A DNA stretch of 64,000 bases from Burkholderia singularis (GCF_900176645.1 NZ_FXAN01000040.1:155068-219067); one strand, 5' to 3'. Counted from the first letter of the stretch, positions 53,130-62,290 are shown. Numbers and translations are program-made. The notes: a model not told the origin generated them from the sequence alone.

Positions 53130-53531
53130 GAAGTTGACCCTGACCCAATCGCGTCGACGGGGGCGCGGATCCCCATCTTATGTGCATGTTTCGTGATCGG
53201 GGGAATCGGCTTCGCTGTCTTTAATATCAACGTCAGCACGCTGCGCGCTGCGGCAAGGCCACCGGCGTTTCGATCGCGCATGACCGCCGGAGTGGTTTTT
53301 TTATCGTCGTGCCTTAATCCATTTGCGACGCAAACGATGGGCTTCGTCGTCGCGCACAGCGGCGCGACGACCGGCGTCGCGATTTCCGGTGCACTGATTC
53401 TGATATCGACGGCCCTTTTGCTCCGGAATGCGGACGCGAAGTCACTTCTAAAGCGCTCGGATGAGGAGCTCGCTGGCGCCTACGGCAAACTCTATCCGGC
53501 CGCGTTTATCGAACGTCAACCAATCGTGTGA
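53130..53531 (+). pseudogene. C-terminal fragment of an MFS transporter
   Basis: About 130 residues in one open frame show two to three transmembrane segments: ILCACFVIGGIGFAVFNINV, TMGFVVAHSGATTGVAISGALILISTALLL, with the intervening RAAARPPAFRSRMTAGVVFLSSCLNPF typical of the last third of a 12-helix MFS protein. No start or ribosome site precedes it, and the frame runs back through a terminator and the tRNA. It is therefore a remnant, not a gene. It begins directly after the tRNA, where genomic islands often insert. Confidence 0.7.
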
Positions 53532-53870
53532 AAGCCATCGATGAGCAGCCCCTTCATCCGTGGGCGGGCGCGTGCGGTTCGTCCGTGCTTGCATTAACCA
53601 CGTCATGAACCACGATTAGCAGAGATGGACGAAACTAGCCGGATTGACTCGTTGTCGCATTGCGCAACGCATTGGGGCCTTGAAATCGAGCCGAAAGTCC
53701 GTTGTGCCACGCGAGCGACCATTGCATTCGGACGTCAGTGTCGCAGACCGGTCGTCTTGGAGATCATGCGCGGCGCAAGCGATAAGCCCATCCAATGCAC
53801 TTTATATATTGTTTTCCCAGATCCGCAGACGCACCCTTCGCCACAACAGTATTGTTCGGCCTGTTACCCC
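53532..53870. other. Intergenic region without a recognised gene
   Basis: About 340 bases between the MFS fragment and the TetR gene. The single long frame over it (53625-54206) runs antisense into tetR and has no matching protein. No repeat of the tRNA end was seen. Confidence 0.45.
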
Positions 53871-54635
53871 TTACAGAGCATGCGCGCTTATCGAGACGGC
53901 CGGCAACGGTCGGTGAGCGATCTCTTGAGCCTCGACGCGGGAGAGCCCGAGTGTTTGCAGCAGGACACTCGCAGTCCGCTCCGGGAAGTCTTCGTTGCCG
54001 AATCCAAGTGTCCCAAATCCATGCGCCATAGGGCTGGAAGGTATGGCGAACTGCAAGTCTGCGGCAATCGCGGCGAGGACCGTGCCGCCAACAGAAAGAA
54101 CGGACATCAGCGGATCCGCGACATCGAACCGTCCATCGGCGGCACCTTTCTGCACGTCCCGCAGCAGCCGCTGTCCGAGCCCTTGGCTCAACGCACGCGC
54201 AGATAAACCCTCCCGAATCAGGAATTGCCCCCAGACGGGTTCACGTCGCGCGCGCAGCAACGTGTGTCGAACTGATACTGAAATGACCTCGGCGGGATCC
54301 AACAAATCTGCTGTGGCACGGTCGAGCGTATCGGCAAATTCCTCGAACACCCACTCCACGAGCGCTGCATAGATCGCTTCCTTCGATTCGAAGTGGTTGT
54401 AGAACGAGCCGAACCCGACATCGGCCGCCTCGGTGATCTCGTTGATCGCCACACCTTCCGCCCCTTTTTCCGACATCAGCCTGAGCGCCGCTTCAAGCAG
54501 CCGTGCTCGTGTTTCGCGCTTACGGCGGGCACCGCGCGGCTCGCGCTCCGGGGCGACGGTATCAGGCGTGCCCTCTGGCGCGCGCTTGCCCACGCGGGAC
54601 TCGAATGAATTTGGCATGGCATCACAGTCGTGCAT
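53871..54635 (-). CDS. TetR-family repressor
   Basis: A 254-residue TetR regulator. The helix-turn-helix is at ~40-90 (RARLLEAALRLMSEKGAEGVAINEITEAADVGFGSFYNHFESKEAIYAALVEW), preceded by a basic tail (EREPRGARRKRETR). The C-terminal ligand domain has no close resemblance I can name. It is divergent from the monooxygenase gene, and an inverted repeat overlapping its own start is the likely operator. I used ATG 54635; ATG 54617 is possible. It probably represses the downstream catabolic cluster and itself. Confidence 0.88.
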   Translation of the reverse strand: MHDCDAMPNSFESRVGKRAPEGTPDTVAPEREPRGARRKRETRARLLEAALRLMSEKGAEGVAINEITEAADVGFGSFYNHFESKEAIYAALVEWVFEEFADTLDRATADLLDPAEVISVSVRHTLLRARREPVWGQFLIREGLSARALSQGLGQRLLRDVQKGAADGRFDVADPLMSVLSVGGTVLAAIAADLQFAIPSSPMAHGFGTLGFGNEDFPERTASVLLQTLGLSRVEAQEIAHRPLPAVSISAHAL

Positions 54636-54636
54636 C

Positions 54637-54655
54637 GAATCTCAAGTATAGATTC
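54637..54655. promoter_or_regulatory. Candidate TetR operator
   Basis: GAATCT (54637-54642) and AGATTC (54650-54655) are perfect inverted half-sites with the seven-base spacer CAAGTAT, immediately in front of the tetR start codon. Twelve bases further lies a possible promoter of the opposite-strand monooxygenase gene. Confidence 0.55.
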
Positions 54656-54666
54656 AAACATCATTG

Positions 54667-54695
54667 TTGACAAAATTATCAGTTATGAGTTGAAT
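54667..54695 (+). promoter_or_regulatory. Candidate promoter of the catabolic operon
   Basis: TTGACA (54667-54672), 17 bases, TTGAAT (54690-54695), on the plus strand in an A/T-rich stretch about 50 bases ahead of the monooxygenase start. The -35 is consensus; the -10 matches weakly. Confidence 0.45.
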
Positions 54696-54744
54696 ATCAT
54701 TTACCGGCCGAACCGAGCCGGACGGATCGCTCAATGGAGTGCTT

Positions 54745-56436
54745 GTGGAGACAAATGTGCAGCTGGATGCCGGCTCCGAGGCGCAGTTCGGCCTTGACCG
54801 GAAGGTCGTCGAAAATCTGCCTTCGGACGTCGATGTACTGATCGTCGGCTTCGGGCCGGTCGGAGCCGCGGCAGCCAATCTGCTCGCGCGCTACGGCGTG
54901 AATGTGCTCGTGATCGACAAGGCGACCGGCATCTACATGGCACCCCGGGCCATCGCCCTCGATAACGAGGCGTTGCGCATTCTGCAACTCATCGGCGTGA
55001 CGGAGCACGAGCTGGAAACCGTGGCGATTCCTTGCGTGCGGATGCGTTCACCGCTCTTGGGAGAGTTTGGCAAGGCCAACACGCTGGGCAGCATCGACGG
55101 GCATCCGAAGCTCGTAACGTTCTATCAACCGGATCTCGAACGATGCCTGCGCCGCCGCCTGCAGCAATACGGCTGCGCGCGGGCGGCGCTCGGCGTCTCA
55201 CTGCGCAGCATCGACTCGGGGCAAGAGGCGATAGCGGCGACGCTGGACCTGGGACAGGGATATACCCATAAAGTCCGGGCTCGTTACCTGGTCGGCGCCG
55301 ACGGTGCAAGTTCACTCGTTCGTCAATTGATCGGGCAGGCATTCAAGGGCAAGACTTTCACGGAGGACTGGCTCATCGTGGACGCCCGCAACGTCCCCCG
55401 CCCGATCGACCACGTCGAATTCATTTGCGATCACCGGCGGCCGACGCCGCACATGGCGGCGCCCGGAGCGCGCGAGCGCTGGGAATTCATGCTGCGCCCC
55501 GGCGAGACGCGCGAGGAGATGGAGTCCGACGCGCGTATTCGCGAGTTGCTCGCGCCTTGGGGTAATGTCGACGACATGGTGATCGAGCGCAAGGCGGTCT
55601 ACCGTTTTCATGCGAGAACGGTGAATGCGTTCAGCCAGGGGCGCGTGTTCCTGGCGGGCGACGCGGCACACATCACACCGCCCTTTGTCGGACAGGGGCT
55701 CGTCGCAGGGCTGCGCGACACCGCCAATCTGTGCTGGAAGCTCGCATTGGTCATAAGGGGGCACGCGGCGCCGCGAATTCTCGCCACTTACGACCAGGAA
55801 CGGCGGCCTCATGTGAAGGCGATGATTCGATTCGCGAAGTTCATGGGGCGATTGGTGATGCCGCGTAACGCCGGCGTCGCGCTGTTCACGCACGGCCTGA
55901 TGCGCGCAACTCGGCTCGTGCCGAAGTGGCGTGCCTATTTTGAAGAACTCCAGATCAAACCCGGGAACGCGTGCCGGCGCGGGCTCTTCGTTGCAGGCTG
56001 CACGAAGTCCGGATTGGTGCGTGGTGCGGTCTTGCCGCAGGGTTGGGTGCGTGGCGCAGATGGCCGGACCTGTCTGAGCGACGACGTCCAGGGCTCGGGT
56101 CTTACGTTGATCGGGTTTGGTCGCGACGCAGGCGCAGCACTCGACGACGGAACGGCTGCGGCGTTTGCCGCCGCCGGTGGATCAATCATCCAGATCGCAC
56201 ATCGCGGGCAGCGGTTGCATCTTGCGGCGAGCGGTAGTTGGGAGGATCTCGAAGGCGTGTTCTTGCCGCGCGCCGTGCCGTTCGGCTGGGCCGCCGTGGT
56301 ACGGCCCGACCGGGTGGTCGTCCACGACGGACCGGCGAGCGAAGCGAATCGTCTGGTTTCCGAGAGCTTGGCTCTGCTCGGCACACCGATCGGCATGACG
56401 TCGTCCGTCGCCGAACCTGCCCAATCTTCTGCCTGA
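54745..56436 (+). CDS. FAD-dependent aromatic hydroxylase (MhpA/PheA-like)
   Basis: A 563-residue class A flavoprotein monooxygenase that would hydroxylate a phenolic compound using NAD(P)H and O2. The three family fingerprints are present: VLIVGFGPVGAAAANLLARYG (FAD GxGxxG, ~30-50), VGADGASSLVR (DG motif, ~183-193) and GRVFLAGDAAHITPPFVGQGLVAGLRD (GD motif, ~300-326). The C-terminal ~130 residues are a thioredoxin-like domain, as in MhpA. I used GTG 54745 with GGAG at 54736; GTG 54739 and GTG 54757 are alternatives. It is the first gene of a four-gene operon under the TetR regulator. Confidence 0.9.
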   Translation: METNVQLDAGSEAQFGLDRKVVENLPSDVDVLIVGFGPVGAAAANLLARYGVNVLVIDKATGIYMAPRAIALDNEALRILQLIGVTEHELETVAIPCVRMRSPLLGEFGKANTLGSIDGHPKLVTFYQPDLERCLRRRLQQYGCARAALGVSLRSIDSGQEAIAATLDLGQGYTHKVRARYLVGADGASSLVRQLIGQAFKGKTFTEDWLIVDARNVPRPIDHVEFICDHRRPTPHMAAPGARERWEFMLRPGETREEMESDARIRELLAPWGNVDDMVIERKAVYRFHARTVNAFSQGRVFLAGDAAHITPPFVGQGLVAGLRDTANLCWKLALVIRGHAAPRILATYDQERRPHVKAMIRFAKFMGRLVMPRNAGVALFTHGLMRATRLVPKWRAYFEELQIKPGNACRRGLFVAGCTKSGLVRGAVLPQGWVRGADGRTCLSDDVQGSGLTLIGFGRDAGAALDDGTAAAFAAAGGSIIQIAHRGQRLHLAASGSWEDLEGVFLPRAVPFGWAAVVRPDRVVVHDGPASEANRLVSESLALLGTPIGMTSSVAEPAQSSA

Positions 56437-56446
56437 GGCCTTGGAC

Positions 56447-57517
56447 ATGCAACTGACTACACCGCAACCGGCTCGCCATGTGCGTCCCACAACGAAAGCG
56501 TCTGCGCTGGCATACCTGATTTTCGATCGTCCCGACCTTGCCAAAGCCGAGCAATTTCTGAACGACTTCGGGCTTCGGACCGTTTCGCGCGACAGTGAGC
56601 GCATGTTCCTACGCGGCACCGGGCCGGCGCCGTTTTGCTACGCTGTCCGAAAGGCGTCCAAAGCCCGCTTCGTCGGCTTTGGTCTGTCCGTGAATCGCAT
56701 CGAAGATCTGCATGCGCTCGCGCGCGTGCCCGGTGCATCCGATGTCGAGGCGTCGGACTGGCCGGGTGGCGGGCATCGCGTGCGTCTCGTCGATCCGTCC
56801 GGCTTTCGCGTCGATGCTGTGTTCGGGCAAGCGCAGGCTGCCCCGTTGCCGCACCGGCCGCCTCTGCTGCTCAACACGACAGATGGCACCCCCCGCATCA
56901 ACGACACGCAACGCCCGCCACAAGAGCCGCCGGAGGTGATCAAGCTCGGGCACGTGGTGCTGGAGCTGGCGGATTTCCAGCAAACCTGCGCGTGGTACAC
57001 CCAGCATTTCGGTTTCATCCCGAGCGACGTGCAGGTGTTGCCCGACGGTTCGCCTGCGGTGACGTTCATGCGACTCGATCTTGGCGCGACGCCGGCGGAC
57101 CATCACACGCTCGCGCTGGCTCAGGGCTTCGCGCCGCTCTACAGTCACAGCGCTTACGAGGTCGTGGACGCCGACGCGGTCGGCATGGGCCAGCGTGTAT
57201 TGCGCGACAAGGGCTGGACACATGCATGGGGCATCGGGCGGCACATCCTCGGCAGCCAAATCTTCGACTATTGGCAGGACCCGTGGGGCGACAAGCATGA
57301 GCATTACTGCGACGGCGATTTGTTCACGTCCGAGTTGCCGATGGGGGTGCATGCGGTCAGCCGCGAAGCGATGTCCCAGTGGGGGCAGGCCATGCCGCGC
57401 AGCTTCACCAAACCCAAGTTCACGCTGGCCAGCGTAGCCGCGCTCGTGCGCAGTCTCCGGCGCAGTCCCGACGTGACGGTCGGCAAGCTGAAAACGCTCG
57501 CCAAGCTGTTCGCGTGA
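56447..57517 (+). CDS. Extradiol-type dioxygenase, two-domain VOC protein
   Basis: A 356-residue protein of two vicinal-oxygen-chelate domains, as in catechol 2,3-dioxygenases. The N-terminal domain is ALAYLIFDRPDLAKAEQFLNDFGLRTV; the C-terminal domain starts IKLGHVVLELADF (first iron His, ~168), has DHHTLALAQG (second His, ~220) and YWQDPWGDKHEHY (Glu ligand, ~284). All three Fe(II) ligands seem present, so ring-cleavage activity is plausible. Start ATG 56447, ten bases after the monooxygenase stop. The pathway step is: hydroxylated product cleaved next to the diol. Confidence 0.85.
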   Translation: MQLTTPQPARHVRPTTKASALAYLIFDRPDLAKAEQFLNDFGLRTVSRDSERMFLRGTGPAPFCYAVRKASKARFVGFGLSVNRIEDLHALARVPGASDVEASDWPGGGHRVRLVDPSGFRVDAVFGQAQAAPLPHRPPLLLNTTDGTPRINDTQRPPQEPPEVIKLGHVVLELADFQQTCAWYTQHFGFIPSDVQVLPDGSPAVTFMRLDLGATPADHHTLALAQGFAPLYSHSAYEVVDADAVGMGQRVLRDKGWTHAWGIGRHILGSQIFDYWQDPWGDKHEHYCDGDLFTSELPMGVHAVSREAMSQWGQAMPRSFTKPKFTLASVAALVRSLRRSPDVTVGKLKTLAKLFA

Positions 57518-57554
57518 CGCATTGCCGATTCGTCCAGTCATTCGAGGCACATTC

Positions 57555-58511
57555 ATGTCATTGCACGTTCTGCATTACAAGCATCAAGGCCATGCCCAGT
57601 GGGGCGTCATCCGGCAAGGCGCGATCACGCCGATTCCGGGCGAGTTCGAGACAACGGCCGACTTCATCCGCGGGAACCGCATCGACGTATTGGCCGCACT
57701 GTCCGGGCCGACGATTCCGGAATCGGACGTGGAGTGGCTGTCGCCTATCACACGCAATCAGCAATTCGTGTGTCAGGGCGCCAACTATCGCCAGCACATG
57801 ATCGAATCTGGCATGAACCCCGATGTAAAGACCTTCAACATGATTTTTACGAAGGCGCCAAGCTGCATCGTGCCGGCGGATTCGCCCGTCGTGCGGCCTC
57901 GACGAGTGCGCTTCCTCGATTACGAGATCGAATTGGGACTCGTGATGAAGCGTGACATCATCGCCTGTCAGACGATCACTGACGCGAATCTGCACGAGTA
58001 CCTTGCCGGCGTCGTCATCGTGAACGACTATTCGGCCCGTGACGTGCAGATCCCGGAGATGCAGTTCTACAAAGGCAAGAGTTACCGGACGTTCGGCCCG
58101 GTCGGCCCTTACCTGTGCATGCTGGAGGCGCGCGACATCCCGAAGCTTCGTGCGCTCGACCTGACGCTGACGGTCAACGGACAGGTCCGGCAGAAGGATT
58201 CAACGGCCAATCTCGTCTATGGACCCGCCGCAACGCTAACCGAACTGTCGGGTGTGCATGACCTGCATGTCGGCGACCTGATTGCGACCGGCACACCGTC
58301 CGGTTGTGCGTTAAGCGTTCCGTCGCCAGCGAAGCAGCGAATCGCGGCGCTGCTGCCCGAGGCTGCCAAGTGGCGCATGTTCATGAAAATTCAGGCAGGA
58401 AGAAGCCAGTATCTACGGAGCGGAGACATCGTCGAAGCGCGCATCGCCAGCGCGGACGGGCTGATCGATCTCGGCGTGCAACGCAATTGCATCGTGGACG
58501 AAGTCGCATGA
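57555..58511 (+). CDS. Fumarylacetoacetate hydrolase-family protein
   Basis: A 318-residue FAH-fold protein. The metal-binding motif is in LDYEIELGLVMKRDI (~121-135) and VVIVNDYSARDVQIPEMQFYKGKSYRTFGPVGPYL (~155-190), with the C-terminal LHVGDLIATGTPSG. Such enzymes hydrolyse or decarboxylate beta-diketo or 2-oxo acids, as in the meta-cleavage route after ring opening. ATG 57555 after GAGG is preferred over 57522. Its stop overlaps the start of the CoA ligase by four bases. Confidence 0.88.
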   Translation: MSLHVLHYKHQGHAQWGVIRQGAITPIPGEFETTADFIRGNRIDVLAALSGPTIPESDVEWLSPITRNQQFVCQGANYRQHMIESGMNPDVKTFNMIFTKAPSCIVPADSPVVRPRRVRFLDYEIELGLVMKRDIIACQTITDANLHEYLAGVVIVNDYSARDVQIPEMQFYKGKSYRTFGPVGPYLCMLEARDIPKLRALDLTLTVNGQVRQKDSTANLVYGPAATLTELSGVHDLHVGDLIATGTPSGCALSVPSPAKQRIAALLPEAAKWRMFMKIQAGRSQYLRSGDIVEARIASADGLIDLGVQRNCIVDEVA

Positions 58512-60517
58512 ACGGGATCGCCAATCAAGCGGACGTTGTCGCGATCGAGGCAAGCGGCCCGCCGGCGGATTTGCCGGCCAGCACATACGAGATGATCTGC
58601 CGCGGTGCCGCGCTCGATCCGTCCGCGCCCGCGCTGTCGTTCTTCCTGCGTGCCGACGATCATCGCAACGCGGTGCGCTGGAGTTATCGCGAACTGGTTC
58701 ATGACATCACGCGCACCGCGAACTTTTTCGCACGCGTCGGCGTGCGCCGAGACACGGTGGTTGCCTATATCCTGCCGAACCTGCCCGAAACGCATTTCGT
58801 CATCTGGGGCGGCGAGGCGGCAGGCATCGTCTGCGCGATCAACCCGCTTCTGGAGCCGGCTGCAATTGCCGAATTGCTGAACGCGGCGAAGGTGGAAGTA
58901 CTCGTGACGCTGGCGCCGTTTCCCGGCACCGATCTCTGGCCGAAAGTGCAGCCGGTGCTCAACCGAGTCGGTACGCTGCGGCATCTGGTGCTCGTTAATC
59001 TGGCTGATCGCGTGCGCGGGCCGAGACGATTCGTGGCGCGCCTGTTGCAGCTGCGGGAGTGCGCGAGGCTGCACGGCTCGGGCGGTGTTCGGAGCGCGGT
59101 GCCCGCGCAAATCGGCCTCCACGACTTCGGCCGGTCGATCGCACGTGAGTCGGAGGTGGCACTCGACAGCGCTCGCCACTTCGACCCCGAGGATCTTTCG
59201 TCGTTCTTCTGTACTGGTGGCACGACCGGATTGCCGAAGATCGCAATGCGCCGCCACGGCAACGAAGTTGCCAATGCGTGGAGTGTCGGCCAGTTCTTCG
59301 GCGCCGGTATCGGCCCCGGCAAGACGATTTTCTGCGGCCTGCCGTTGTTCCACGTCAATGCCGTTCTGGCGACCGGGCTCGTGCCGTTCTCACGCGGAGC
59401 CCACGTCGTGCTGGGCACGCCGCAGGGGTATCGCGGTGAAGGTGTCGTCCGGCGTTTCTGGGAACTGGTCGAGCACCATCGCATCAACTTCTTCAGCGGC
59501 GTGCCCACGCTCTATGCGTCACTGCTCGACGTGCCGATCGGCGACAGACACATCGGTTCTCTCGAATACGGGCTGTGTGGCGCGGCCCCGATGCCGATCG
59601 AGGTGCTCCGCACATTCCAGGAGCGGACCGGGATCCGGATTCTCGAAGGTTACGGACTCACGGAAGGGGCGTGTGTAAGCAGCGTGAACCCGCCGTTCGG
59701 TGAGCGCCGCCTAGGATCGATTGGGTTGCGCATCCCAGGCCAGATGATGAAAGCCGTCGTTATCGACGACGACGGCCGTTACCTCCGCGACTGCGTCCCG
59801 GGTGAAGTCGGCCTGCTCGTGATCGCCGGCCCGAACGTCTTTGCCGGTTACGTACAGCCGGAACAAAACCGGGATCTCTGGGTGGAGCTCGGCGATGGTC
59901 GCCGCTGGCTGAACACGGGCGACCTTGGGTGTTGCGACGAAGACGGCTATTTCCGCCTCACCGGCCGCAAAAAGGATCTGATAATCCGAGGCGGTCACAA
60001 CATCGATCCAGCGACGATTGAGGCGCCTCTACATCGCCATCCTGCGGTTCAGATCGCCGCAGCCGTCGGTCGACCCGACGCGCATGCCGGCGAGTTGCCG
60101 GTGGCGTATGTGCAGCTCAAGGCGGGCGCACGTGCGTCCGAAGATGATCTCGCGGAATTCATGCGCGCAGAAATCGGCGAACGAGCCGCACTACCGAAGC
60201 AGATCCGGATCGTCGACGCGATGCCATTGACGGCCGTAGGAAAGATCTTCAAACCGGAGTTGAAGCGACGGGAAACTGCCGACGCGCTTCGCTCCGCACT
60301 CTACGCAGCCGGCATGACCAATGCTCGTGTCACGGTCGAAAGCGATGCGCTGCGCGGTGTATCGGTACAGGTCGCCCTTGTGGACCCGGCGCTAGAGGCA
60401 CAGGCAAGTGCCGTGCTGGGGCGCTTTCCGTTCGCATTCACGATCGATACGACAGTGCAGTCTCCATTAGATGCACAACCTGACAACGGACGGACCGATC
60501 ATGCTCGGAACCGATAA
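58508..60517 (+). CDS. Acyl-CoA synthetase / AMP-dependent ligase
   Basis: A 669-residue AMP-forming ligase. The A3 loop FFCTGGTTGLPKIAMRRHGN, A5 EGYGLTEG, A7-A8 TGDLGCCDEDGYFRLTGRKKDLIIRGGHNI and the catalytic Lys region VGKIFKPELKRRE (A10, ~580) are all present. After A10 there is an unusual extension of about 85 residues (DALRSALYAAGMTNARVTVES...). It would make a CoA thioester of an aromatic or fatty acid. It starts in an ATGA overlap with the FAH gene and is the last gene of the operon. The substrate is unknown. Confidence 0.9.
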   Translation: MNGIANQADVVAIEASGPPADLPASTYEMICRGAALDPSAPALSFFLRADDHRNAVRWSYRELVHDITRTANFFARVGVRRDTVVAYILPNLPETHFVIWGGEAAGIVCAINPLLEPAAIAELLNAAKVEVLVTLAPFPGTDLWPKVQPVLNRVGTLRHLVLVNLADRVRGPRRFVARLLQLRECARLHGSGGVRSAVPAQIGLHDFGRSIARESEVALDSARHFDPEDLSSFFCTGGTTGLPKIAMRRHGNEVANAWSVGQFFGAGIGPGKTIFCGLPLFHVNAVLATGLVPFSRGAHVVLGTPQGYRGEGVVRRFWELVEHHRINFFSGVPTLYASLLDVPIGDRHIGSLEYGLCGAAPMPIEVLRTFQERTGIRILEGYGLTEGACVSSVNPPFGERRLGSIGLRIPGQMMKAVVIDDDGRYLRDCVPGEVGLLVIAGPNVFAGYVQPEQNRDLWVELGDGRRWLNTGDLGCCDEDGYFRLTGRKKDLIIRGGHNIDPATIEAPLHRHPAVQIAAAVGRPDAHAGELPVAYVQLKAGARASEDDLAEFMRAEIGERAALPKQIRIVDAMPLTAVGKIFKPELKRRETADALRSALYAAGMTNARVTVESDALRGVSVQVALVDPALEAQASAVLGRFPFAFTIDTTVQSPLDAQPDNGRTDHARNR

Positions 60518-60801
60518 TGCCGACATCGAGCGCACTCGCAACTGCTAATTGAGCGGCGACGCCGCCGCGCGCAAGCAAAGCCGATGCCTCCCTTGAGGTT
60601 TATATAGGCGGCTCATTGGTTCGACGCCGTCATTTTTTCAGGCATTAATTTAGTACTTCCAATTTAATTACGGAGGAGTGAAAGGCGGCATCGTATCAGA
60701 TGACGCGTCTTAAATTGCGACAAGGTCAAAGACGGCCGACAGCGGAGATTCGATAAGGGCGCACTGCGAAACAGGTCGCTTCATCAATGGAAGGAGACAA
60801 G
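60518..60801. other. Intergenic region ahead of the OmpW-like gene
   Basis: About 280 bases, with an A/T-rich stretch at ~60640-60680 that could hold a promoter. No repeat or hairpin was recognised. AAGGAGACAAG is the Shine-Dalgarno of the next gene. Confidence 0.45.
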
Positions 60802-61539
60802 ATGGGATTCAGGAAAACTGTCAGAACGGTTAGCACGGCGGCACTTGTATGTACCGCGTCGATTGCCAGTCACGCGAACGCGCAGTCGAGTGGCAAGCTG
60901 CAACTGGGAGTCGGCTGGCTGCATGTCATGCCGAAGGGAGACGCGGATCCGATTGTCGTCGAAAGTATCGCGGGTGCGCCGGCGAATCAGCAGCAGAGCG
61001 GGACTAGCGCTCACGCCGGCGTATCGGACGCCGCAAGCTTGATGGCGGAATACTTCGTTACAGACAATATTGGTGTCGCGTTCCTGGCTGGCACGCCGTT
61101 CACGACCGACCTGATCGGCAGCAGATCGTTGGCCTCGTTCGGGGTAATCGGCAAAACGAAGCCGCAGGCGCCTGTCCTCGAAGTGAGATATCACTTCCTT
61201 GCGGCCGATGCAAAGCTCAGGCCATTCGTCGGACTAGGCGTCAACTACACATGGTACTCGGACACGCACATCGTCAGTAGATCGTTCCTCGACGCGACGT
61301 GCGGCCCCGCCTGTTCGAGCCGCGCGTCGTTGAGTCCATCGTGGAACCCGACGTTCGAGTTCGGTGCGAACTATGCGTTCAGCAAGCATTGGTCGATCAA
61401 CGCTTCGCTGTCCTACATCCCATTGTCGACCACGTTGACGACGAATGCCACGACCGCAACAGGCGTCGATATCGTGACAAAGATGCGTGTCAAGGTGAAT
61501 CCGCTCGTTACACACCTCGACATCGCTTATACGTTTTAG
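60802..61539 (+). CDS. OmpW-family outer-membrane beta-barrel protein
   Basis: A 245-residue outer-membrane protein. A signal peptide (FRKTVRTVSTAALVCTASIASHANA-QS) is followed by alternating strands of an eight-stranded barrel: KLQLGVGWLHVMPKGDA, SLMAEYFVTDNIGVAFLAGTPF, LRPFVGLGVNYTWYSD, FEFGANYAFSKHWSINASLSYIPL and a C-terminal THLDIAYTF ending in Phe. OmpW relatives help hydrophobic compounds cross the outer membrane, fitting the aromatic operon beside it. ATG 60802 follows AAGGAGACAAG. Confidence 0.9.
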   Translation: MGFRKTVRTVSTAALVCTASIASHANAQSSGKLQLGVGWLHVMPKGDADPIVVESIAGAPANQQQSGTSAHAGVSDAASLMAEYFVTDNIGVAFLAGTPFTTDLIGSRSLASFGVIGKTKPQAPVLEVRYHFLAADAKLRPFVGLGVNYTWYSDTHIVSRSFLDATCGPACSSRASLSPSWNPTFEFGANYAFSKHWSINASLSYIPLSTTLTTNATTATGVDIVTKMRVKVNPLVTHLDIAYTF

Positions 61540-62061
61540 CGTTCGCGGATTCTCATTGGTTGACCTTAGAGTCTTTCTTGATTTTCATGGGATTGGATCG
61601 CTGGCTGGCGGTCTGCTTGGCCGCACTATTCAGTAACGTTGATATCTCGCCAGTCAATCCACCACTCGTGCTTAGCACGAATTGGACAATCTCGCGGCGC
61701 GTGAGAAACGATGGTTTGCGATCTTGCCGCACAAGAGCTCCTGCAACGTATCGAATTCCGAATGTCGACCTTTGAAAGGCACAAAACGGATTGACGGCAA
61801 TTACCCAACATGAACATGAGGCGTCGAGGTTATGCGGTGCCGCTCGGGCATGCGTCGCTCGGCGCGGCGCTGATCTACCCGGTGTACGGCAAAGCCAGAA
61901 TGTACATTCTGGGAATACCCGTTACAGGCAAGCACCGCGAGATCGCGCTCGGAGACCTGCAGAAGCGATGGAGGATGAGTTTACCGGCGCATAGCTGTTT
62001 GGACCGGCCGGCCTTTCGTCAGCCTCTTCGAGCCGTAATCCACGGCAACCGAGAGGTCGGC
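61540..62061. other. Accessory DNA without a recognised gene
   Basis: About 520 bases. A short perfect hairpin, TCGTGC-TTA-GCACGA, lies near 61670. A frame from 61810 reads IYPVYGKARMYILGIPVTGKHRE, which I cannot place and which has no ribosome site. This may be debris of mobile elements. Confidence 0.4.
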
Positions 62062-62290
62062 ATGAGCGGCAAGCGTACACGGATGAGTTCAACGTTGAGG
62101 CTGTTAAACAGGTAACCGAGCGGGACCACTCGGTGGCCGACGTGGCGAAGCGTCTGGCCATCGCGACATATAGCCCGTATGCCTGACAAGCGAAGTTCGG
62201 TAAGCCCGATGAAACGCACCGCCGCCGTGTGCTCCGGCTGATGAAGCGTGAAGCTCTGCGTGCATAGGTTGCCGCGCCCCGCGAAACGCC
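62062..62290 (+). pseudogene. Remnant of an IS3-family transposase (OrfA fused to OrfB fragment)
   Basis: ATG 62062 begins MSGKR, then after a one-base deletion the frame continues YTDEFNVEAVKQVTERDHSV and ADVAKRLAIATYSPYA, the start of an IS3-type OrfA. A TGG-to-TGA stop follows (YA*QAKFGKPDE), and soon HRRRVLRLMKREALRA, which resembles an internal OrfB segment (RLMKREGLRAQ), with the rest missing. So there are a frameshift, a stop and an internal deletion. Confidence 0.75.

Noticed and set aside
52983..53531. 182-codon gene starting inside the tRNA intron
   Set aside because: Its start lies in the intron and the frame crosses the tRNA 3' half and a terminator. Only the last ~130 codons, an MFS remnant, have meaning.
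53625..54206. 193-codon plus-strand frame opposite tetR
   Set aside because: Antisense to the TetR gene, no ribosome site and no familiar sequence.
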